Positions 55,327 through 62,075 of a DNA stretch of 64,000 nt are shown piece after piece. This DNA comes from Balneola sp. (GTDB lineage Bacteria > Bacteroidota > Rhodothermia > Balneolales > Balneolaceae). The notes below the pieces were generated by a model. The model was not told where the DNA came from. It was given only the letters and a program-made list of their open reading frames with translations, and did no database searches. The DNA is taken from assembly GCA_028284195.1 (NCBI GenBank), contig JANQSE010000002.1:496001-560000 (forward strand). The letters run 5' to 3'. The position numbers and the translations under genes are program-made. Numbering within the stretch: position 1 is the stretch's first letter; each line of letters begins with the position of its first letter.

Positions 55327-56643
55327 CTACATGCCTGCTTTTTTCATGGCTGCTTCTGCTTTATCCATCATTCCAAGTGTAGTATAAACCTGAAATAAAG
55401 CTCTCCAATATTCTTGATTGTCAGGATTAAACTCAGTAGCCCTTTCGTAATTAGTCATAGCCTGGCGAAGATTTTCTTTAGCTTCATCATCAACTACGGC
55501 GGCTTTATCATTGTCAAGAATTGCGTTTCTTTTTTCAAATAAAGAAGCTGCAGTATTTTGATATACAATTCCAAGAGAATTGTATACAGAAGCATCTTCA
55601 GGTCGATATTTGATTACTTGTTTAAATTCAGAAATTGCTTGCTTAGTTAATCTATTTGAAACAGATTCTTTCTCTTCAATATTAGATTCTAGTGCAGCAA
55701 GGCGGCTTTCCGCATCTTTTTTTTCTGAGCCTCGAAAAGTTTGAACATTTTTTTGAAGATCAAACCATTGACTATATATAGGTGAAAGTTCTTCGTTAAT
55801 ATCGTTTGCTATTGTGAAAACTTGAATGCCAAGAACCAGGTGGTATTGGGGGTTCGTAGGGTCTCTTTCAATAAGTGATTCTATAACTTCGATTGATTCA
55901 TTTCTCATGCCCAGGTTCATATAAGAATCAGCTAATTTTTGCACAAGGGAAACTGAGTCAGGATAAATATCTATTCCTTCAATCAATATATTTTTAGCCT
56001 TATCATATTCTTCTTTTTGGATGTAATAGGAACTTAATCTATCATAATCAAAAGAATCAGGAGTAGACCTTTTCTTCATTATTGTTTCTAAGGTTGATAT
56101 TGCATCATCTACTTTTCCATTTAACCGGTAAACTTCGGCTAGTACATCGTATGAAAGCAAACTATCCGGATTAATAGTAATTGCATTTATAAGGTGGCTT
56201 TCAGCAACTTCAAGAGGTTTGTCAACTGGAGGGGCAGTGGAATCATTTGTAATATATTGAATTGCTAAATTGTGTTCACTGGCCCACTTTCTTTCTATTA
56301 ATAAATCTGCCTCGGTAGATTCTACATTCTTTTTCTCTGATACAGCATATAATTCTTGAGCTTTATCTAAGGATTCACGCATTTTAAAATAGCTCTCTTG
56401 CCTCATAGATACATTGGAATTATTTGAAGCTTTTTCGGCATAAGCAATTCCACGATAATAATATGCTTCAGCATTAGCAGGTTCTTCATCAATTGCTTGG
56501 TTGAGGGCAGAAATAGCAGCATCAAAATTTTTTGATTTTATTCCCTTTTGTCCTTCTTTTATAAGAGGATTACCTCCTCCACAACTTACAATAGCAATTG
56601 CAAGAACAATGAATGATAAGAAGCTTTGTAGTATTTTTTTCAT
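55327..56643 (-). CDS. TPR-repeat lipoprotein
   Basis: 438-aa exported protein. The start at 56643 (MKKILQSF) gives a proper lipoprotein signal with lipobox AIVSCGGG; the track start ten codons upstream adds residues before it. The TPR units include FDAAISALNQAIDEEPANAEAYYYRGIAYA and further repeats to the C-terminus (ALFQVYTTLGMMDKAEAAMKKAGM). It pairs with the preceding TPR gene downstream in the same transcript. Function is unknown; a role in envelope assembly is only a possibility. Confidence 0.82.
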   Translation of the reverse strand: MKKILQSFLSFIVLAIAIVSCGGGNPLIKEGQKGIKSKNFDAAISALNQAIDEEPANAEAYYYRGIAYAEKASNNSNVSMRQESYFKMRESLDKAQELYAVSEKKNVESTEADLLIERKWASEHNLAIQYITNDSTAPPVDKPLEVAESHLINAITINPDSLLSYDVLAEVYRLNGKVDDAISTLETIMKKRSTPDSFDYDRLSSYYIQKEEYDKAKNILIEGIDIYPDSVSLVQKLADSYMNLGMRNESIEVIESLIERDPTNPQYHLVLGIQVFTIANDINEELSPIYSQWFDLQKNVQTFRGSEKKDAESRLAALESNIEEKESVSNRLTKQAISEFKQVIKYRPEDASVYNSLGIVYQNTAASLFEKRNAILDNDKAAVVDDEAKENLRQAMTNYERATEFNPDNQEYWRALFQVYTTLGMMDKAEAAMKKAGM

Positions 56644-56758
56644 ATCAGTTAAAATTGATAGTGTTGATTTCATATCGTTTTAATAAGTTGTGTAAAATAA
56701 TCATAACAAGTGCTTTCCGCAAAAAAGAAGAGCTTTTAAAAACGAAAAAAGGATATTT

Positions 56759-57136
56759 ATGAAAAGAATTATTTCTACTGAAAATGCGCCTGGTGCAATC
56801 GGGCCTTATAGTCAGGCTGTTGAGTATAATGGGGTTTTATATTGTTCCGGTCAGATTCCTCTTGATCCTGGCACCATGGAATTAGTTGGAGATGATGCAG
56901 TAACTCAGGCAAAACAGGTTATGAAAAATTTGAAAGCAGTTTTGGAGGCGGCAGGTTCTGATTTTTCGAAGGTAGTAAAGTGTTCAATTTTCTTGGATGA
57001 TATGGGAGATTTTGGGGAAGTGAACGAAGTATATGGTAGTTACTTTGAAAGTAATCCACCTGCCAGAGAAACTGTTGCTGTACAAACACTCCCCAAAAGT
57101 GTTCTTGTTGAGATTAGCTGTATTGCATATATCTGA
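56759..57136 (+). CDS. ridA: RidA/YjgF-family enamine/imine deaminase
   Basis: Hydrolyses reactive 2-aminoacrylate and related imines released by PLP enzymes. The 125-aa sequence has the family opening STENAPGAIGPYSQAV, the signature arginine in PPARETVAVQTLPK and the C-terminal VEISCIAYI with glutamate. It lies divergent to the TPR genes and convergent, with one base between stops, to the M23 gene. It is a soluble cytoplasmic trimer in the known family members. Confidence 0.95.
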   Translation: MKRIISTENAPGAIGPYSQAVEYNGVLYCSGQIPLDPGTMELVGDDAVTQAKQVMKNLKAVLEAAGSDFSKVVKCSIFLDDMGDFGEVNEVYGSYFESNPPARETVAVQTLPKSVLVEISCIAYI

Positions 57137-57137
57137 T

Positions 57138-58937
57138 CTAGTTTTCAGGGGAGAAATGCATGAAAGCCATATTTCCCGCTTTGTCCTTTACTTCAAAGTA
57201 AACTGAATCTGCTTCATCCGGTTTAAAGCCTGGTAGGTAAAATATAAACGTGTCATTTTCGTAGTCGTATTCTGCAATACCGCGCTTACCATTCACAGAG
57301 AAAAAGGCACTTTTGAAATCTATTCCTGAAAGATTATCCGAAGTTTGCAAAGAATAGGTTCTCATTATTTCGTATGGATTGATCAATCTGAGGTTAGATA
57401 TAGATGGAGGTATAGTATCACTTAATACTATGAACTCACCGAGGTTTTCAGGGAGAGCATTTAAGGTGCGACCGGTTACCCAGGAATCTACGTAATTAAA
57501 ATCTCCATCTTCGCCAATGTTGTAGAGATTTGGTTGGTTGGTATTTGAAGAATTATTACCTAAATAAAACTGAATTAAGAAATCTTTTTTAACAATCAGT
57601 TGTGAGTTGCCAATCGTGATGAGAATGGTGTCTTTTAATGCTGTATAGCTTTGTATGACACTCAAACTATCATAAAATGAGTTTCTCGGGAATTGGGTTC
57701 GTAACCGGTAGTCTGGAGTGATAATCGTACTTGATTCAGAACCCGCCAACCGGCTTAGTGTTTCATTACTGTTATGCTTTAAAGATAGGATTCGCTGGTT
57801 ATATTTTTCATTCCATAGAATCCCATCATCAAAATTTCTAAGATTGATATTTGTCGAATCATTGATAGAAATCCAATCATTAGTCCAGTACCTATAATTT
57901 ATAAGAGAAGATGTATTCACAACATCCAATTTTTGAATTACAGGTATTGCTGAGATCGAAGTATTCCCATAATAATCTTTTGCAATAATATGATAAGTCC
58001 CATCCAATAGTTGTGGAGTATGCATGCGCTTACATGCAAAAGGATGGTTAATACCGTTTGCGGTATATAATCGTTGAAAACTTCTCGTGGTTGATTCGGG
58101 AGCTGGAATTCTATCCAAAAACATGAGCTGAGCCTGTTCAAAATCAAATTGATCGAGGCGTTCATAAAAAAGAATAGTTTCTTTTTTCTTTAAAGCAAGC
58201 TCATACGCAGCGTATTTATTATTTACAGAATTTGCCTGATCGAATACATTCACAGCTAGACCAACATTTCCGGAAACGAATACAGTGTCAAAAAAAGTGG
58301 TGTCATTTCTTACAAAAGAGGGGTTAACTACAATTGGGTACGCAGATCCGCTAACTCTGGAATCAATGTTCCTTGGCTCCACCATGATCGACTTGATGGT
58401 TGGTGAGATATCATCCTCTATTAGAAGATTTGAGCGAAGAGGGTTGATCGGTTCATTATTTATATCTCTTATTTCATAATGAAGATGGGGTGGCCCTATG
58501 CCTGTAGAACCTGTATATCCGATTATATCTCCTTGCGAAATTCTGATGGAATCGTGCTCAAAAAAACCATTCATAGTATAAGAGTAATCTTGCAGCCGGA
58601 TAGAATCAGCCAGACTCTGAAATTGCTCATTAAATCTTTGAAGGTGTGCATAAACAGTATAAGTGCCATCATCATGTTTCAGGTAAATGGCTTTTCCATA
58701 TCCTTTATTAGTAATAAGAAGGCTACTCAAAATACCTGCTTTTGTAGCGTACACTTCATAACCTTCACGTCCCCAGGTCTTAATATCTATCCCTGCGTGA
58801 AAATGGGTCGATCGTGTTTCTCCGAATGTAGAACTCAGAAATTGCCCGGCATTGGTTGGCCATATATAAGTACTGTCTTGGGCTGAAACAGGTTTAAAAA
58901 CGACAATTAATAAGATCAGAAAAAGTAGTTTATACAA
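57138..58937 (-). CDS. M23-family (LytM-like) peptidase
   Basis: 599-aa exported zinc peptidase likely acting on peptidoglycan in the periplasm. A signal peptide (LLFLILLIVVFKPVSAQ) is followed directly by the M23 domain. Its metal ligands are all present: HFHAGIDIKTWG (H and D) and PPHLHYEIRD (HxH). The catalytic domain is unusually N-terminal; the remaining 450 residues are beta-rich with YSLQTSDNLSGI-like Ig-type segments. It lies between ridA (convergent) and the FAH-family gene, whose 3' end is one base from its start. Confidence 0.9.
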   Translation of the reverse strand: MYKLLFLILLIVVFKPVSAQDSTYIWPTNAGQFLSSTFGETRSTHFHAGIDIKTWGREGYEVYATKAGILSSLLITNKGYGKAIYLKHDDGTYTVYAHLQRFNEQFQSLADSIRLQDYSYTMNGFFEHDSIRISQGDIIGYTGSTGIGPPHLHYEIRDINNEPINPLRSNLLIEDDISPTIKSIMVEPRNIDSRVSGSAYPIVVNPSFVRNDTTFFDTVFVSGNVGLAVNVFDQANSVNNKYAAYELALKKKETILFYERLDQFDFEQAQLMFLDRIPAPESTTRSFQRLYTANGINHPFACKRMHTPQLLDGTYHIIAKDYYGNTSISAIPVIQKLDVVNTSSLINYRYWTNDWISINDSTNINLRNFDDGILWNEKYNQRILSLKHNSNETLSRLAGSESSTIITPDYRLRTQFPRNSFYDSLSVIQSYTALKDTILITIGNSQLIVKKDFLIQFYLGNNSSNTNQPNLYNIGEDGDFNYVDSWVTGRTLNALPENLGEFIVLSDTIPPSISNLRLINPYEIMRTYSLQTSDNLSGIDFKSAFFSVNGKRGIAEYDYENDTFIFYLPGFKPDEADSVYFEVKDKAGNMAFMHFSPEN

Positions 58938-58938
58938 G

Positions 58939-59592
58939 TTAGGTAACAGAAACAGATAAAGTTGCTAGGTTTTCGCCAAGTATGGCTTTTATTTTATCAC
59001 CTTTTTGTATAGAAGAAACGCCTTTTGGAGTTCCGGTGAAAATCAGATCTCCTTCTTGCAAATGAAAAATAGAAGATAAGAAGGATATCAAGTACTCGAT
59101 ATTAAATATCATTTGAGAAGTATTTCCAAATTGCTGACTTGTATTATTTACCAGCAGCTTCAGGTCAAGGTTATGGAGGTCTTGTATTTTATTAACGCTC
59201 ACGAAAGAACTAATCGGTGCAAATGTATCAAATCCTTTTGCTATGCTCCAAGGATGGCCTTTTTCTTTTGCTTGCTGTTGTATATCTCTTGCCGTAAAGT
59301 CAATCCCAATGCCTATAGAATGTATGTAGTGTTTAGCATCCTCCTCGGGAATATTTTTTCCATCTTTTGATATGGCAACTACCAGTTCAACTTCGTGATG
59401 TACATCTTTGCTTTGTTTTGGAATTTTAATTTTGTCTCCATCAAAACAAATAGAACTTTGAGGCTTTAAGAAAACTATTGGTGAATTAGGTACCTCATTA
59501 TTTAATTCTTTAGCGTGTTCACTATAATTTCTGCCAATACAGTAAATAGTTTTGAGCGGAAGATTGGTGCCTGGAATCTTGAATGAATTCAT
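58939..59592 (-). CDS. Fumarylacetoacetate hydrolase-family protein
   Basis: Metal-dependent hydrolase or decarboxylase of the FAH family (217 aa). The IYCIGRNYSEHAKEL, KPQSSICFDGD, and acidic metal ligands in DVHHEVELVV are present, as is LIFTGTPKGVSSIQKGD at the end. Members act on acylpyruvates or oxaloacetate; the exact substrate is not determinable. The start at 59592 (MNSFKIPG) is preferred over 59622, which lies in a terminator hairpin. Confidence 0.9.
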   Translation of the reverse strand: MNSFKIPGTNLPLKTIYCIGRNYSEHAKELNNEVPNSPIVFLKPQSSICFDGDKIKIPKQSKDVHHEVELVVAISKDGKNIPEEDAKHYIHSIGIGIDFTARDIQQQAKEKGHPWSIAKGFDTFAPISSFVSVNKIQDLHNLDLKLLVNNTSQQFGNTSQMIFNIEYLISFLSSIFHLQEGDLIFTGTPKGVSSIQKGDKIKAILGENLATLSVSVT

Positions 59593-59604
59593 ATTTAAAG
59601 ATAT

Positions 59605-59639
59605 AAAAAAAGCCCCGAACAAATGAATGAACGGGGCTT
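59605..59639 (-). terminator. Rho-independent terminator after rpmA
   Basis: 8-bp GC-rich stem AAGCCCCG/CGGGGCTT with a 14-base loop is followed on the minus strand by a T run. It ends the rplU-rpmA transcript and separates it from the FAH gene. Confidence 0.88.
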
Positions 59640-59656
59640 AGTTTCTTTAGCTGTAC

Positions 59657-59914
59657 TTAGTTTGCAGGCTCTACATTAACATATTTTCTGCCACCTGATT
59701 TAACGGTAAAGTTAACATGCCCATCTGCCACTGCAAACAAGGTGTCATCACCGCCGCGCATTACATTTTGGCCAGGATGAAACTTTGTGCCCCTCTGGCG
59801 GATAAGAATATTTCCTGAGCGAACAAATTCACCGCCGAACTTTTTAACGCCCAAGCGTTTGCTTTCAGAATCGCGTCCGTTTTTTGTAGAACCTTGCCCT
59901 TTCTTATGTGCCAT
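59657..59914 (-). CDS. rpmA: 50S ribosomal protein L27
   Basis: Large-subunit protein near the peptidyl-transferase centre. [22 protein letters not shown] and [13 protein letters not shown] are canonical. The 85-aa chain starts directly with MAHKKG and has no cleavable N-terminal extension. It follows rplU by 25 bases. Confidence 0.97.
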   Translation of the reverse strand: MAHKKGQGSTKNGRDSESKRLGVKKFGGEFVRSGNILIRQRGTKFHPGQNVMRGGDDTLFAVADGHVNFTVKSGGRKYVNVEPAN

Positions 59915-59939
59915 TGTACTTAAATTTTAGGGTTTAAAA

Positions 59940-60449
59940 TTATTTTAGTGCTTCGATTAACTCAGCCTTTTTCATGCTAGAATAGCCGGTTATACCTTTT
60001 TCTGAAGCCATCTTTTTCAACTGGGCTACTGTGTATGAAGATAAATCTACTGAAGCCGATTCTGTTTTAGTTTCTGCTACAGTTTTAGCTTTTTCTTTTT
60101 TTGGAGCTGTTTTAGTTTCCGCTTTTTTCTTTGAGCCGGAAGCTGAAATCGATTCAATTTGAATTTGAGACATTACCTGCCGATGTCCATTCAGTTTTTG
60201 GTATCCTTTTCTTCTTTTTTTCTTAAAAACAAGAACCTTATCGGCTCTTACGGTATCAAGGATTGTTGCTGTTACAGAAGCACCTTTTACAACAGGAGTT
60301 CCTACTTTAACAGCACCTTTACTATCTTTCAATAGAAGAACATTATCAAAAGTAATAGAGCTGTCTTCTACATTTTGTTTATCAACAAAAAGAACATCTT
60401 TTTCAGCTACTTTGTATTGGTGCCCGCCGATTTCGACTATAGCGTACAT
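59940..60449 (-). CDS. rplU: 50S ribosomal protein L21 with C-terminal Rho_N/SAP-like extension
   Basis: The first 100 residues are a standard L21 (MYAIVEIGGHQYKV ... KRRKGYQKLNGHRQ). The chain then continues through a Lys/Thr/Glu-rich linker to a small helical motif, YTVAQLKKMASEKGITGYSSMKKAELIEAL, resembling Rho N-terminal/SAP-like domains that bind nucleic acid. Total length is 169 aa versus about 103 for ordinary L21. The extension may bind RNA near the ribosome (inference). The promoter box lies about 40 bases upstream. Confidence 0.93.
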   Translation of the reverse strand: MYAIVEIGGHQYKVAEKDVLFVDKQNVEDSSITFDNVLLLKDSKGAVKVGTPVVKGASVTATILDTVRADKVLVFKKKRRKGYQKLNGHRQVMSQIQIESISASGSKKKAETKTAPKKEKAKTVAETKTESASVDLSSYTVAQLKKMASEKGITGYSSMKKAELIEALK

Positions 60450-60488
60450 GGTGTAAAATTTCTTTTCTTTGGATTATTTCAGAGCTTT

Positions 60489-60496
60489 CAAAGATA
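60489..60496 (-). promoter_or_regulatory. Candidate -7 box of the rplU-rpmA operon
   Basis: Minus-strand TATCTTTG fits TAnnTTTG, 40 bases before rplU. A TTG lies 24 bases further upstream (60521-60523). Confidence 0.45.
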
Positions 60497-60592
60497 AGCC
60501 ATCGTTACAATAAAAGAAAGCAAAAAAGATACTGTTCTTTATAAACCGAACTACTAAATTCGTGATGATTAAAACTATAAAATCACAAAGCA

Positions 60593-60745
60593 ATGAAAAA
60601 ACTTCCTTCACTGCATCAGCAGGCATTTAAATACAAAAATACAAAGCGATTGCAGCATGACGGCGGCCGTGCCTGGATTAAAGATTCTCAATTGCATGAG
60701 GCCCGCAAAGGTGCGAACGGAAAATTGGAAACTATTAGTAAATAA
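60593..60745 (+). CDS. Small hypothetical protein (50 aa)
   Basis: An ATG-started ORF too short for the ORF track. It encodes 50 residues, basic and His-rich (MKKLPSLHQQAF, RLQHDGGRAWIKDSQ), with no signal peptide or membrane segment. It fills most of the gap between rplU and the lipocalin-like gene. It has ordinary codons for this genome and a Trp, which supports a real gene, but no family is recognised. Confidence 0.5.
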   Translation: MKKLPSLHQQAFKYKNTKRLQHDGGRAWIKDSQLHEARKGANGKLETISK

Positions 60746-60847
60746 CTGTCCAAAATGTCATATGTGCGAGGTTACTACCAATAGGATTTACTTTCCTGTC
60801 CTAAAAAATTGTTTGAACAGTTTTCTCAGAACTTAAATAAAACAGCC

Positions 60848-61357
60848 ATGAAGCAATTATTTTTATCAACGTTACTTCTATTATTATCAATTTCTGCTTT
60901 TGCCCAGCAGCAATCTTCGTGTTCTTCAGAACAGCACAGGCAATTCGATTTTTGGATAGGAGAGTGGGAGGTGAAAAACCCTCAAGGCCAAGTTGTTGGA
61001 AGTTCTAATATTGAATTGATATTGAATAAATGTGTGGTTTTTGAGAACTGGACAAGCGCAAGCCCGGGTTACACTGGTAAAAGCTTTAATTACTACAATC
61101 CATTCACTAAAAAGTGGAATCAAAAATGGATTGATACTGGTGGTATTCCCATAGAGTTTGAAGGTGTATTCAATAAAAAAGATCAAGCACTATACTACAC
61201 AGCAGAAACTATTAACCGCGCAGGTTTAAAGGTTCAAAATAAGCTTACATTCTATAAGAAGTCGGAAGACTATGTTCGCCAGCTTTGGGAACAATCAACT
61301 GACAACGGTAAAACCTGGAATACAGTTTTTGATGGTCAATATTATCGAAAAAAGTAG
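60848..61357 (+). CDS. Secreted lipocalin-like protein (DUF1579-type)
   Basis: 169-aa exported protein with a signal peptide ending in SAFAQ. The block QFDFWIGEWEV is typical for DUF1579 and related beta-barrel proteins of Bacteroidota, with further strands FNYYNPFTKKWNQKW and an ending VFDGQYYRKK. The start at 60848 gives the clean signal peptide and is preferred over 60809. No enzyme activity is recognised. Its 3' end lies in a strong bidirectional terminator shared with lexA. Confidence 0.75.
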   Translation: MKQLFLSTLLLLLSISAFAQQQSSCSSEQHRQFDFWIGEWEVKNPQGQVVGSSNIELILNKCVVFENWTSASPGYTGKSFNYYNPFTKKWNQKWIDTGGIPIEFEGVFNKKDQALYYTAETINRAGLKVQNKLTFYKKSEDYVRQLWEQSTDNGKTWNTVFDGQYYRKK

Positions 61358-61377
61358 CCTCTTATCAGGCTACTTTT
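61350..61377. terminator. Bidirectional rho-independent terminator
   Basis: Perfect 11-bp stem AAAAGTAGCCT/AGGCTACTTTT with a 6-base loop, A/T runs on both sides. It overlaps the ends of the DUF1579-type gene (+) and lexA (-). Confidence 0.88.
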
Positions 61378-62024
61378 GCTGCGGCTCTTTGAAACCCCTG
61401 CCGATTTATGTGGCCAATATATTTTCCAATGATCCGTACTTCTTCAAAAACATCAGGCTCTACAATTATATCGTCGTAGTCTTTATTAGCTGCTTCCAAG
61501 CGCAAACCATTATTATCCCAAAAGATCTTTTTTAAACTGGTTTCTCCATTGTAAAGAACTGCACCAATATCGCCGTTCTTTACATCGGTATCCATAAGTA
61601 CCACAAGATCTCCATCGTATATGTCAACATCTTTCATACTAAATCCGGAGACTCTTAGTGCGAATAGTTGATCAAGATTTGGGAAGAGGGATGATAATGT
61701 GATCTTACCAAGATCAGCTTCAACGGCTTCCTGTAAATATCCGGCTGCTATTAAGCCACGAATTGGAATTCCATTCTGATCGTCATAATCTTCTAACAAG
61801 CTCTTTTTCTTTTCAGTAGGAAGGTCGTATTCTTCATCGTTGCGTTTAATCAAAAATCCTTTTTTGAGTAATGCCTGAATATTTTGTGTTACACTATTTG
61901 GAGAGCGATAATCAAAGTGTTCGGCGATTTCTCTGTAGGTAGGCCACACATCATGTTCTTTTTTATATTCAACTATGTAATTGAAAAAGTCATGTTGTTT
62001 TCGGGTTAAATGAGCATTGTCCAT
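61365..62024 (-). CDS. lexA: LexA-type SOS repressor
   Basis: 219-aa repressor. The N-terminal winged helix includes WPTYREIAEHFDYRSPNSVTQNIQALLKKG. A cleavage-like Ala-Gly occurs in GLIAAGYLQ. The C-terminal S24 peptidase domain has the serine in VSGFSMKDVDIYDGD and the lysine in GETSLKKIF, so self-cleavage is expected. The FSMKD variant of the usual GDSM motif still keeps the serine. It faces the HEAT/cyclophilin lipoprotein gene across a 51-base intergenic region with a palindromic sequence. Confidence 0.93.
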   Translation of the reverse strand: MDNAHLTRKQHDFFNYIVEYKKEHDVWPTYREIAEHFDYRSPNSVTQNIQALLKKGFLIKRNDEEYDLPTEKKKSLLEDYDDQNGIPIRGLIAAGYLQEAVEADLGKITLSSLFPNLDQLFALRVSGFSMKDVDIYDGDLVVLMDTDVKNGDIGAVLYNGETSLKKIFWDNNGLRLEAANKDYDDIIVEPDVFEEVRIIGKYIGHINRQGFQRAAAKVA

Positions 62025-62032
62025 GATGATAA

Positions 62033-62060
62033 ATTACTTAATGTATAAAATATGTGTAAT
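62033..62060. promoter_or_regulatory. Possible LexA-type operator between divergent genes
   Basis: ATTAC and GTAAT arms separated by 18 bases form an imperfect inverted repeat nine bases before the lexA start and 16 before the lipoprotein start. Autoregulation is typical for lexA, but the site is unverified. Confidence 0.3.
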
Positions 62061-62075
62061 AAACGGAGTTCTTTT

